From the NCBI RefSeq assembly GCF_001522545.3, contig NC_031774.1, positions 55,369,871-55,433,870 on the forward strand: 64,000 nt of DNA, given 5' to 3'. The DNA is from Parus major. Lineage: Eukaryota; Chordata; Aves; Passeriformes; Paridae. The notes under the pieces are model-generated. The model saw nothing but the letters and a program-made list of their open reading frames with translations. It did no database searches and had not been told where the DNA came from. Positions 24,854 through 35,502 of this stretch are shown piece after piece; the stretch's first letter is position 1, and every line of letters starts with the position of its first letter. The translations under genes and the position numbers were made by a program.

Positions 24854-27800
24854 GGGAGACATGATCACAAAACCAAGAGCAGAAGTTGAGCTCATTTCAC
24901 TTGAGACTCAGACATCCCTCAGTGGCACAGGGGAACCACATACCACACATGGCTGTTTCCAGGCAGTTTCAGGTGCCAGAGGCTGAAACTCAAAATGCTT
25001 AACTCTGGCAGCACCAGAACCTTCTGGGGCAGTTGTAGGTGGCAGTTGGGGCGGGCAGGACAGTTGGGGAGGGGAGTTGGCCCAGCATCGCAGTGCAAAG
25101 CCGGAGGAAGGTAAGAGGTAAACAGGCAGCAAAGAAAAGTGAAAAAATTCAGAAAATTTGGCTTAAAGGAGTGCCCGTGGCCTGGAGGCAAGCTAAGACG
25201 CTGGGGGAGGGGAACAAAGCAGGAACAAACCCATGAATTGGGGAATAAGTGAGAGCAATGTTGTGCTGGAGGAGGCAGCTAGCCAGCTGCCAAGGCAAGC
25301 AAGCTCCTACTTATCTTGCCATGTTGACTGCAGAAACAGACTTCAGGTGACACAGTGTCTATAAACAGAGAGGAAGAATTAGTTCCCATTCTGGTAGTTG
25401 TGTCTATGACCCTAACATGCTTATCCCACACCCACCAGGAATTCAGTTCCTGAGGGCACTGACAGTGCCATGGCACAGCTGATAGGAGGAGCAGGAGGAA
25501 GGAGTAACAAGCACTTGCTTATTATTAGAGAAACTTGATATGGCAATTGTAAACACTGCCTAAAAGCCACACCATTCCTCCCCAAAACCAAAAACGTGAA
25601 TCAGGAGTCAACTGCAGGGTAAATAGACTTAAGCAGAATGATTCCTTGTTACATGTGAATTGAATTCAAAAGTAAACAAAAAAGTCTCAGATTGTGCCCT
25701 TTCAATCAGTGATGGAGCAGTGCAGTTGCTTTGATATGGTGTTCCACAGTATTCATTTTTCTTAAAAGATGTATCAGAAAAGCCTTGTTCACATGCTGAT
25801 TTGCCTCTTCAAACAGCTCTGCTGCTGCCTCCATAACACTTTCTCTGGCTAGTCTTTTTCCTGATGGTCTGAATAATTAGTTCTCTGGGGAGATCAAGTC
25901 TTTTCTTGCTTCCTAGTACTGGAACAGGGAATATCTGGACTAATCCCATGGTACTCTGATAATGCTCCTTTTGACATATAGGAGATCCTTTATGGAGCAT
26001 TATGTGACCCCTCCTGTAGACAAATACATGTCACATGTGCCAGGTGAAACCAGCTCCAGCTAGATCCATTTATGTTTATCACTCAATACAGCAGGACTTG
26101 CACAGTGGTATCTCTGCAGCAATCCTGTTTGATAAGCTGCTCTGCAAAGAGCAGAATGCCAATGTGGATGAGAGCTCCCTTTTCCTGCCTGGGTAGCCAT
26201 AACAGATGGTCCATAGTGGAACTCCAGTCACACAAAAAAACGTGAAGTGGCACAAATCTGAGTCACTGCTACAAAAATCTCTGTTCTGGAGGGCTCTTGA
26301 CTGCTGTTCTGACTGTCTGGGTGCTAAAAAGCAGAGCTGAACTGGTGAGGAGCTGGCCCTGAAAATTCCTTTCCAGCTATTTTTAAAAAGCCCTTTTGTA
26401 GGAGAGTGAGGCAGTGTAAGTTTTAAAAAGGATTGGTTTGTCTTGTCCCTTTGATACCAGTGGAAAAACACCAATAAAAAGGATTTACTGTTGCTTATAG
26501 ATCTCCAGGAAGGCAGGTACTGAATGTGCACATATTTTCATATACATGCCCACATGCTTGAGTGGAAGATGTTGGTCATGTGAACTTTTATCTGAGGAAA
26601 GTTAAATTTTATTCTTGCAAATTTGTATTACATGTATTTATACAAATACATACATAAACAACTACAGATATACATCTATGTAAAACACCTGGAATACTCA
26701 GTTCTTCTCCATCTCTCCTTGGGATTCACATAACCATTTTCAAAGTAGCAATTTTTTCAAAATACAGGCTAAACAGAGAATAGGAGAAGGACAAGTAACA
26801 GTACCCCTTTGAAACATCAGCACTTTTACATTCATATCTTATGTTGTGCTCTGAAATCTCATCACAGATGAGGACATCACAGATTAAAGTACAAACAAGA
26901 AAGCGAGCAAGAGATAAATGGGAAGCCTACTGCGTAAAATCTGATGGCCAGATGATAAAGAAAAGGTAAGATTTCTGTTTATTTCCTGAAAAAGCCTGTA
27001 TTTTTTCTTGAATTGTTACTGTCCAAACATTACCTGATATAAAACACATCATAAAAATGCTTTGCACAGCCAAAATGGACCAGACAGACAATATGATGAC
27101 CATCTAAGAAATGAATTAGCTGAATGCATTATTTACCAGCTTGTTCAGCTGGTACTGAAGACCTAATTCTGTAGCTATTACACAAAGTCAGAATGAAGAG
27201 TAAAAACATCTCTTTACACTGGACAGTGGACTTGGACAGCACTGTTGATTTTTATCCCTTCTGTGGCAGTTATTTTAATAGATACCCACATCACAGTCTT
27301 CAGTTTTAGATTTTTGGTGTTTTACAAAGATGGATTCATCTCATATTAGGAAAACTGAAGTAGAATCATGTAGAATGACTTGCTCAACTGCACCTAAAGT
27401 GCCAGTGCAGCCATCAGGCTGTGCTAGAACATCCCTTCTGCAGATTGTGCTGCCAGTAACTTCATGAGCTGCTCATTGCACTGTTCACATCAAAAGCTGC
27501 GCACAGGAAGTGAACAGAACTGAGGAATTCTGAGCTAAAGGAATTAAGCACATGGAACAGCAAAACATATACAAACACAAGTTCTGTCCCTCACTGATGG
27601 GGGCATTTTTTGCCATATTTTACCTTATATTCGTGTAACTCCGACCCAGATTCTTTGTTATTCACCTTTGTTTGCATTTAGATTATTTTAGTTGCTTTAG
27701 TTTAAGCAAATTTAAAGATTTAAATATCTACAAATACATACAAGTCACTCTTCTAAATTTAGAGTTACACAACCCCTCTGTAATTGTGGCACAGTTCAAT

Positions 27801-28884
27801 CTTAGTTTTGCTTTTTTAAATACAATTCTTCTGAGAAGTGCAATCGATTTACAGAGGATGACAAATTCTACAGTTCTCTGACTTAACATCATGTGGAATT
27901 TCATTTTAAAAGATGTCTTGACTGCTTGATTATAAAATAAAAATGAAGGCATGGCATTAGGGCTGTTGGCAGGAAATAATTTCTCAAGCAGCATTAGTCT
28001 ACTTGAGGGAAAAATACCTGGCTTGGGAGGTCAGCAGAAATGGATGCGGGGGTAAAACAGGTCAGCAAGATTGTGAATACATCAGACTGATTCAAAAGCA
28101 TTTGTACTGGGATGTGTAAACAGGCACGGGGACTGTGACAGGCAGGACAGAAGATGTTGGTGTTGTTGAGGTCTTAATTTTAGTAATGTCCAGTCTTGTG
28201 TGCTACAGTAAAAAAAAAAAAGAAAAAAAAAAAAGAAGTGAATGATTTTGAGACAAGACAAGGAAAAGACATAAGCATCTTAAGAGGTTTAAAACTGTGC
28301 CACACCAGGAAGGATTGAAAGCAAGCGAAATTGCTTTGCCTACAGGTAAAAACAAAATAGGGGAGACCTATATCTTAAGATATAAAGAGGTATTTTGAGA
28401 GATGAGAGGCAAAACCACTCACATCCATTACAGCTATATTTCAGTGGCCATGAGCTTTTAACTAGTGTTCCAGGTTCCTCAGTGGCAGCTGGACCAGAGA
28501 ACTGGCTGAAAATTAGCAGTTTTGAAAGCAGTTTGACAACAGCTTAAACGACTTTAAGTCAAGTCTAACACAGTTAACACTTCCTCTGTTATGCCAAAAG
28601 CTGAGTCAGGAAGCTGAGTAAGACAACAACTAGATATCCTTTGCAGGGTTAGCAATGTTGAAAGGATTCAGTACCTGCACAAACAGAAGGGATGTGACTG
28701 ACCCACCAAAGCAACCAACTCTGCCTTTGAGCTAATTCCCGAGGAAAAAGACTGTACATCAGAGGGATTTGGTCATATCAACATGGGAGAGCTGCTACTC
28801 ATAGAAGTCAACTTTTTTTTCCTTCCAGAAATACAGGTGAAATGGTGGAGCCCATTTTAAAACATAACATTCATATTAACACCA
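24854..28884. other. Intergenic, nothing recognised
   Basis: Mostly AT-rich. A GC-raised patch at about 25010-25110 (GGGGCGGGCAGG, GGGGAGGGGAG) is unexplained. A poly-A/AAAG tract is at about 28208-28237. No gene is supported, including the 150-codon minus-strand frame at 26079-26531. Confidence 0.5.
28208..28237. repeat. Poly-A simple repeat
   Basis: Runs of A are interrupted by single G bases; low-complexity DNA. Confidence 0.9.
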
Positions 28885-29602
28885 TGTCTTGGTTTGAAAA
28901 GACAGGTGTCTGCTAAGGAAGGCAGAAGCCTCCTTTGAAATGGAAAAATGTAAACCCCCCTGAACTACTATAATTTTGAAATGAGGCTCTTGGGCAAAAA
29001 TATGGGAATATGAATAACAGTTCTCTACTAAGAAAATAAAAATGCAGTAGTACAAAAGACACCACTGTCAGAGTCAGGAGACAACCTGACACCCTGTTGG
29101 TCAGGGTGTTGGTAGCTGTCCATTAAAAGGTGGCTGCAGTCCCCCTGCAGTGACAGATTTGGTTCTCTTGAAGCAGTGATCCTGTGGAAGGGTGTAGTTT
29201 TCCTCTGAAGGTCCAGTGGTGTAGATGGGTCTGGTATTTCCTCTGGGAATCCAGTGGAGAAAGGCACCTGTGGTGTTCCCAGTCTCAGATTATATCCAGG
29301 TAGGAATGCTGGGCTCCTCCCCCTGGGTGGAGCATCTCCCAATGGGATGATGTCATTTTATCAGTCCTGCAGTGAGACTCAATGGCCCATGAACAGGAGA
29401 GATCCCCTGGAGGGAGGATGGGTGGGGAAGAGATAAAGAACACTGCCCCACCTGGTTTTAACAGCTGGCCCATTAACAGAAGAGATCCCCCAGTTATGAG
29501 GGATGGGTCATGAAAGAGATAAAGAACACTGCCCCACCTGGTTTTAACAACTGGTAATAGAATACATATTTTTGGTTACATCTTGCATTGCAACCTAAGT
29601 CA
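28885..29602. mobile_element. Solo ERV LTR with 5-bp target-site duplication
   Basis: The element begins TGTCTTGGTTTGAAAAGACA and ends CCTAAGTCA, giving the canonical TG...CA termini, and spans 718 bp. It is flanked by an exact 5-bp direct repeat CACCA (28880-28884 and 29603-29607), the mark of integrase-mediated insertion. No gag, pol or env sequence is present, so this is a solo LTR left by recombination. A 5-bp duplication favours an ERVL-class origin (family knowledge: usually 4 for gammaretrovirus-like and 6 for many betaretrovirus-like insertions). The LTR has an internal 83-bp near-duplication at 29384-29552. Its right side abuts the 3' end of a CR1. Orientation is not decided: TATA- or polyA-like motifs occur on both strands. 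Confidence 0.9.
29384..29552. repeat. 83-bp imperfect tandem duplication in the solo LTR
   Basis: GGCCCATGAACAGGAGAGATCC at 29384 and GGCCCATTAACAGAAGAGATCC at 29467 each lead to the same GAGATAAAGAACACTGCCCC and ACCTGGTTTTAACA segment. The copies differ in the middle, so the duplication is older than the WDR89 one. Confidence 0.9.
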
Positions 29603-29609
29603 CACCATT

Positions 29610-30046
29610 ACAGAATCACACAATCAGGCTGGAAGAGACCTCCACGATCAAGTCCAACCCAAGACTGAACACCACCTTGTCAACCAGACCATGGCACATC
29701 CAGTCCTTCCTTGAACACCTCCAAGGGAAGTAACTCCACCAGTCTCCTTGGGCAGCCCATTCCAATGTCTCATCACCATTCCCATACAGAAATTCTTTCT
29801 AAGGTCCAACCTAAACCTGCCCTGGCTCAGCAGGGATGTTCCCTAACATCCCTCACTGTGTCCCTTCATTTCTGTCACTTGTCAGAGAGAAGAGACTGAA
29901 CCTTTGGCTACAACCTCCTCCTTTCAGGGTGCTAAAGAGCACTAAAATCACCCGGAGCTTCCTCTTCTCCAGACTAAACTCAGCTCCCTCTCATAAGACT
30001 TGTGTGCTGCAGACCCTTGCCCAGCTTCCTTATCCCCTAGCCATTA
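29610..30046 (-). mobile_element. CR1 LINE fragment, minus orientation
   Basis: CR1 3' end in reverse complement: TTACAGAATCACACAATCAGG, CTGGAAGAGACCTCCACGATC, AAGTCCAACCC, CCTTGTCAACCAGACCATGG, GCACATCCAGTCC, ACACCTCCAAGGG, GACTCCACC-like, CTTGGGCAGCCCATTCCAATG and CTTCTCCAGACTAAACTCAGC. This is a CR1 subfamily unlike the GGTTTGGGTTG-type copies elsewhere in the window. The LTR inserted next to its terminus. Confidence 0.92.
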
Positions 30047-30598
30047 GATGTATTTTGGGAAAACCCACACCAAAACCAAACAAACCAAAAACATCAAACA
30101 CCAAGCCATCGGGTAGATAAATTTAAACAAAATTTATGATATTTAACCATGCTATCTACAAACAGTCGTTGTGCTGGTCCCTGGTCCCACGTATAAATAA
30201 ATATACTTAGGGGCAAAAAAAAAGTGATGGAGACAGCGATCACATACTGGACTAAGAAACCCAAGGGTGCAGAGCTGCAGCAGCGAAGAGTGAGGGGCGC
30301 TGCTTCCCAAAGGAGGGAACTGCCGGGTCGGTCGGTCCCTCCGGCTGCACCCAGCGCAGCCCCTCGCCACCAGTCCGCCCCGGGAAACGGCTCCGTGCCC
30401 CCCGAGAGGGTCCGACGGGGCTTTACCTCAGCCTGAGTGCGGTTTCACCTCAGCAGCGCCGGGTTTTACTGCTCAGCCGACGGGCCCCGCCGCTCGCCCG
30501 GGCGAGGGACGCGAGAGAGGCGAGGGAAGCGCGGGGCCGCGCTGCCGGGGGAGGGGGCGGCCCTTTCCCGGCGGTCCCGGCGGCCAAGGCGGCTCCGG

Positions 30599-31113
30599 NN
30601 NNNNNNNNNNNNNNNNNNNNNNNNNNNNNNNNNNNNNNNNNNNNNNNNNNNNNNNNNNNNNNNNNNNNNNNNNNNNNNNNNNNNNNNNNNNNNNNNNNNN
30701 NNNNNNNNNNNNNNNNNNNNNNNNNNNNNNNNNNNNNNNNNNNNNNNNNNNNNNNNNNNNNNNNNNNNNNNNNNNNNNNNNNNNNNNNNNNNNNNNNNNN
30801 NNNNNNNNNNNNNNNNNNNNNNNNNNNNNNNNNNNNNNNNNNNNNNNNNNNNNNNNNNNNNNNNNNNNNNNNNNNNNNNNNNNNNNNNNNNNNNNNNNNN
30901 NNNNNNNNNNNNNNNNNNNNNNNNNNNNNNNNNNNNNNNNNNNNNNNNNNNNNNNNNNNNNNNNNNNNNNNNNNNNNNNNNNNNNNNNNNNNNNNNNNNN
31001 NNNNNNNNNNNNNNNNNNNNNNNNNNNNNNNNNNNNNNNNNNNNNNNNNNNNNNNNNNNNNNNNNNNNNNNNNNNNNNNNNNNNNNNNNNNNNNNNNNNN
31101 NNNNNNNNNNNNN
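30599..31113. other. Assembly gap (515 N)
   Basis: An unbroken run of N interrupts the CpG island. Extreme GC flanks suggest a sequencing drop-out. The core promoter and the 5' part of exon 1 are hidden here, and the true gap length is not known from the sequence. Confidence 0.99.
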
Positions 31114-31238
31114 CGCGGCAGCGACCGAGCCCGGCGAGAACCGCACTCGGGCCGCCGCCGCCGCCAGGCATCGGCCGCGCTCCGCCAAGGCCGCCGCCGC
31201 CTCCCTCCGTCTCCGGCTTCTCTACCAGGAGCGTCAAG
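31114..31238 (+). other. PPP2R5E: PPP2R5E non-coding exon 1, visible 3' part
   Basis: The GC-rich segment ends at CGTCAAG followed by GTAACT at 31239, a strong splice donor. It contains a GCC-repeat tract typical of 5'UTRs and no ATG in the visible 125 bases. Placing exon 1 here fits the non-coding first exon of PPP2R5E and the acceptor directly before the ATG in the next exon. The 5' border is in the gap and is not known. Confidence 0.7.
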
Positions 31239-31394
31239 GTAACTCCATCGCCGGCCCGGCGGTGCGGGAGGAGGCGCGGGGGGCTGCGGGAGGACATGTT
31301 CCAGCTGCGGAGATCCCGTCTGGAAATGACAGCCGAGAGCGGATAATTGCGCCTCTGCTCCCTTCCCCGCCGATATCCGTCGGTATTTTCACTT

Positions 31395-31417
31395 CCCCCC
31401 CCACCCCCCCACCCCCG
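31395..31417 (-). other. G-quadruplex-prone C-rich tract
   Basis: Three long C runs separated by single A bases lie just inside intron 1. The complementary G runs would be in the template strand of PPP2R5E. A similar run is at 31551-31564. Structure formation is inferred from composition only. Confidence 0.6.
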
Positions 31418-31825
31418 GGACCGGCGGATCTGATGAGCGTGGCTTCGTATTTACCAAAATACTCGGGGAATAGAGCGGAGGAAGCAGGGAGCGGTGGCCG
31501 GGTTTGCAGCTTTCCCCCTCGCACACAATAAATAATCTCGGGCTTTATTCCCCCCTCCCCCCCACTGTTGGTGGAAACAGAGTATTTCCCTGTGATAGTG
31601 TATGCAGGGCAGCGAATGTTCATTTGGAGAGACGAAAAAAAGATCAGTGTTTACTGTAAGGTTGTTAGGCTGGATGTAGTCTTGTTGAATTAGAATTAGA
31701 TTTTAATAATTTATAAAGCAGGTTAGGGAAACTGTTACTAAATTTACAGCAGAGAAGTGTCAGTAAAGCTCCTTGCTGACACAATGATCCTGCAGTTTAA
31801 GTGATCTACTTTAGTCGCTGTCCAT

Positions 31826-31845
31826 TATTATTATTATTATTATTT
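31826..31845. repeat. (TTA)n microsatellite
   Basis: Six or so ATT/TTA units lie in intron 1 and run into a T tract. Confidence 0.9.
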
Positions 31846-32694
31846 TTTGTAATTTAATTTGGAGAGAGCGTGCAAACATTTTTGCAGGGATGGTTGCACT
31901 TTAATGATGCACGTGATGAGGAGGGGAATCTTTCTGATGAGATGGGGCCAAACGGATTCAGGTTTAGGGAATATATTTTTGCTGATATTTTCAGAATTTG
32001 GTTTATGTAACAGGTAACTTTGTGTGTTTTTTGGCGGACTGTTGAAATCTTAGAAGTGGGTTACTAAAGTACAGGCCATTCTATTTCAGTTTATCTGACT
32101 TTTTTATTTATTAATCTTGGCTGGGGCCTGAATGCCCTGGTGATGGTGGCATTTTTTTTTTTTCCGCCTGGATGATAAACAAGACCAGTTTAAGGTATGG
32201 GTTCATGTTGCTGATAGTATATTATATTTAGAAAGCCTAAGGTGGTAACGAAAGAATTCCTCAGGAGAAATCAAAAAGATGGACTAAGGTTTTTTTTTCA
32301 TTATTGTAATTCCAGCTGCACAGTTCAGCTTCTGGGTGCTGCACATGCTTCCTTGAGGAAGCTATGGAGTTCATACTCCATTTTTGATTGATTCAGTGCA
32401 CCTATATGTAATTTTGCATTAGGTAGTTCTTATCTTTTGGAGGTTGTTTACACTATTGCAACAAATCGTGCTTTCGAAAGCTTTTCTTACAAAAGACAAA
32501 CCCAAATAATGTCTGTTTCAGTGAATTTAGGAACCTATGAAGCACATGAGTAACCAGATATTTCAATAAAAATAATAAGTACTCGAAAGTGTTCTGTACG
32601 TTGTGGAATCAACTTCTTGTAGCGCAGGAGTCACTTTTGGTAATTGAAGTCAACAGACACTGAGGATGAGTAATGCTTTCCAAGGACATGTTCT

Positions 32695-32890
32695 AAGACC
32701 CTGATCCTGCAAATGCTTACGCCGATGCTTAACTTTGCACGGGTGTCTGTCCTGGCCGAAATGAACAGAGCTGCCCTCGTTAATGGTCGTGTCATTAATG
32801 CAGATGAGGCTGCTGATTTCAGTGGAGCTGCACATGCTGGTGGAGTTAACTGTGCACCGAGCTGCTTGTAACATGTAGGCCTGAATTCCT
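32695..32890. repeat. Probable ancient amniote interspersed repeat
   Basis: The motif CCTGATCCTGCAAATGCTTA, then GCTTAACTTTGCACGGGTG, and later GATTTCAGTGGAGCTGCACATGC matches, from memory, a palindromic repeat common in turtles and crocodilians (with the style of TGATCCTGCAAACACTTACGC and ATTGACTTCAATGGGA). The two arms are roughly inverted (GCTTAACTTTGCAC against GTGGAGTTAACTGTGCAC). The family name is not certain, and this copy is highly diverged. Confidence 0.5.
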
Positions 32891-33848
32891 CCTGTCTCCT
32901 CTCCCTGGAGTATTACTCATGTATTTCATCAAGCTCTGATGGGCCTTTTTAACAGACAGGACCAGACTAGTAAATAAAATAGCTGGATGCATTAATTCAG
33001 TGTTTGCTAGTGGTACAGAATCAGCTGCAGGAGTACCACCAAGGCAGGTCTTGCAGGAAGAAGCAATGCCTATTGCTTAGGCCAACTGAAGTTGGGAAAC
33101 AAACAAACTTTTGCTTGCAGAAGCCTTTTTTGGCTCTCTGCCTCTCCCTGCAAACCTTGTCTGTCTCATGCCCTTAGAGCAGTTACACTGCCAGTTGTCC
33201 AGAAATGCCAGGACATGGAATAACTACATGTAAAGGGACTCACAGGAAAGTAACTGAGTATTTCTGAAATGGAGAATAAAGAAGTAATATGTAAAAATTC
33301 TCAGTGTTAGTGAAACTGTGAAACCTAGCAATACTTTTTTATTATACTTTCTTAAATTTCTGTAGAATCTTGTATATAGGTGTGGCAAATAAATGGGATT
33401 TTTGTTCTGTCCTGTATTTTTTGTCCTGAGCATATGGGTGACCTTAATGCCAAAAAACCATCTGTGCCTTTTTGTGTACCCATTCCTTAGGAGAGGAAGT
33501 TGAAATTACTTCATCCCAAAGAATGCATAATTTAAAGCTACAGTCAGGTTTACGGTGTATGAAGTTCTGTTCTGACAAAGTTCTGAATGCAGTGATGTCA
33601 GCATTAGGTCTGAAATTTTTGGCAAATGGGAGACCCAGATAAAAAAGTAAGCAAGAAGAGTTACTGCGCTAATAATTAAGTTCCATTAAGTTTATTCCAT
33701 CCATAAAATGGGTTAGATCTCTTAACAGTTTATCTGTGTGCATTGTCAACAGGAGAGTAGTGCAGGAAGAAGATATTTGGAAAATTTAGAGAAATCTTTA
33801 CCAATTTAACTTATTTGGAACACATTTTTAACATGTGCTTTCCTTCAG

Positions 33849-34012
33849 TAGGGATATGTCCTCAGCACCAACTACTCCTCCATCAGTGGATAAAGTAGAC
33901 GGATTTTCTCGGAAGTCCGTCAGAAAAGCCAGACAGAAGAGGTCACAAAGCTCCTCCCAGTTTAGGTCTCAGGGCAAGCCTATCGAGTTAACTCCCCTGC
34001 CTCTGCTAAAAG
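33849..34012 (+). other. PPP2R5E: PPP2R5E exon 2 (first coding exon)
   Basis: The exon is bounded by a TTTCCTTCAG acceptor ending at 33848 and an AAAG/GTAAGA donor with GT at 34013-34014. It has seven 5'UTR bases and then the ATG. It ends after the first base of codon 53, so the following intron is phase 1. Confidence 0.93.
33856..34012 (+). CDS. PPP2R5E: PP2A B56-epsilon regulatory subunit, N-terminal coding exon
   Basis: PPP2R5E is one of the B56 (PR61) regulatory subunits that direct the protein phosphatase 2A core to substrates, with roles in Wnt, p53 and mitotic signalling. The 52 full codons here start [20 protein letters not shown] and end ELTPLPLLK, which I recognise as the vertebrate epsilon N-terminus. 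It is a basic, serine- and proline-rich disordered tail that precedes the HEAT-like B56 fold. The start is fixed by the family N-terminus; an in-frame ATG seven codons upstream is intronic, lying before the acceptor. The whole protein should be about 467 residues, so roughly nine-tenths of the coding sequence is beyond the window. The last base, G, fits a split aspartate codon joined to the next exon. There is no damage in this part. Confidence 0.96.
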
Positions 34013-35423
34013 GTAAGATCAAACAGTTTTTAATAAATAAAACAATTTTTGCTCCACAGCCAACTTTTTAAAATCAAAGTATTCTGTTGTCAGGAGTTGC
34101 TGGGAAATTTATCCGGCATTGAAAAATGCTTCATGCCAGATATGTATGTATTTAAACTCTGCAAAATATTTTATCTGTGACTTGAGGGTGTGGTAATTGT
34201 TTGCAATGCTTTTGAAAATTTTAACTGCTGATGTTAACCCATACCATGATTTGAATTTTCAAGGCTATCAGGCTTTGTGCAAGAGTGTTCTGGTTTGTGA
34301 ATCCTCAGCAGCTGACATAAATCAGCAGTAATATTGGTAAGGATAAATGGACTTGTGAGCCAAAGGAAACTGGTTTTTACTGTCTTTCCTTGGTGTGAGG
34401 ATCTGCACCCTGTGATAGTGGTGCCAACTGCAGCCCCTGTAGCAAGAGAGGAGGTGGGATCCCCTCTCATACCATTTGTGCATGGATAGCTCCCTGGTCC
34501 TGCCTTCTGCAGGATTTCAAAATGGAAAGGTCCCATGAGCTGCAGTCTCCCCAAGGGGAAAGGTGCTGCCAATCTGGTCTTAGGCAAGACCCTACTGTTT
34601 TGAGATCTTGCATATCCCAATGCTGGTTGAGCTTCTGCTGGCAGATTTAACCTCTAATTTGAGAAGGAAAAATATGATCCAGTATACTACCCTTAAAAGG
34701 ATGCCAATATCTGTGTGATATGTTGAATGCATCCCCTGAATTCTAGTTGTCACTGAATTTTGGTACAAATCCAGGGGTCTAAAGCACCTTTCAGAGTGTC
34801 TGTCTCTGGTGAGGAAGGGGAAATCACCTTTCAGAAGTCTTCAACAGTGACTTCTCAAATGGTTTATTCTGTGTATTTTTTTCATTGCTACTCCTCATTT
34901 CTGCTATAAGTAGTGAAAATAGGTATGGGTGGTGCTGATAATTCTCGAAAATAGGAAGTTAAATAGGTTCAATACTATGTCTGTCCCTTTTCTTCCTTTT
35001 TGGGCAAGTATATTCCCTACATTCTCTCATCTACCTTGTTTGACAAATTGGTTAATCAGTGTTTTAAAATATGTAACAAATGTGGAGCTGCACTTTGGTT
35101 AGTTCTCAACAACCCCACTTCATAAGGATACTGTTGCTGCAGAAAAAACCCAAATCCCCCCAAAATCTCTCACCTTAATGTGTGTCTTTAATTAAAAGTA
35201 GGATTCTAGGATCAGTTCCAGTGGAGTTGTCATTAAAATATTGTGGGCCTCTTTCTGTGGCTTCTTGTAAGAATGGAACATCCTGAGTCAAACGAAAGGT
35301 GCACCCAGCCCCCCTGCACTGTGCTTGGTGGTGACTTTTATTCAGTATTTCTCAGTTTAGGGTTGGTTGATGCCACTGGATTTGACTTTGTAGTCTGCAG
35401 TGAATATTGTTTGTGATTCTTTG

Positions 35424-35502
35424 GGTGATCCTGTGCAGGGGCCAGGAGTTAGATTCAATGATCCTGTTGGTTCCTTTCAACTGAGGTTGTTCTATGATTC
35501 TA
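35424..35502 (+). mobile_element. CR1 3' fragment, plus orientation
   Basis: GGGTGATCCTGTGCAGGGGCC, AGTTAGATTCAATGATCCTG, TTGGTTCCTTTCAACTGAGG and the terminal TTCTATGATTCTAA are a short sense CR1 3' end. Confidence 0.85.

Larger units (their letters stand above)
30330..31420. promoter_or_regulatory. PPP2R5E: CpG island promoter of PPP2R5E
   Basis: Sequence on both sides of the assembly gap is extremely GC- and CpG-rich (for example CCCGCCGCTCGCCCGGGCGA before the gap and GCCGCCGCCGCCGCC after it), in sharp contrast with the AT-rich surroundings. No TATA box is visible, as is usual for a housekeeping CpG promoter. It lies about 2.5 kb upstream of the first coding exon. The open frames running through the gap are artefacts of high GC and N bases. 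The transcription start is probably within the gap. Confidence 0.85.
31239..33848 (+). other. PPP2R5E: PPP2R5E intron 1
   Basis: It runs from the GT donor at 31239 to the TTTCCTTCAG acceptor ending at 33848. The proximal part has C-rich tracts (31395-31417 and 31551-31564) that could form G-quadruplexes on the minus strand. A TTA microsatellite lies at about 31826-31845, and a diverged ancient repeat at about 32695-32890. No coding exon is seen. Confidence 0.8.

Noticed and set aside
26079..26531. 150-codon minus-strand frame
   Set aside because: No recognisable motifs or context; translation is low in conserved-looking segments.
30437..31531. Long open frames on both strands through the CpG island
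   Set aside because: They run through 515 N bases and exist because GC-rich DNA has few stops; the visible flanks look like promoter and 5'UTR.
34234..34620. 128-codon minus-strand frame near PPP2R5E exon 2
   Set aside because: No family resemblance, no exon borders and no conservation evidence; likely chance in a slightly GC-raised patch.
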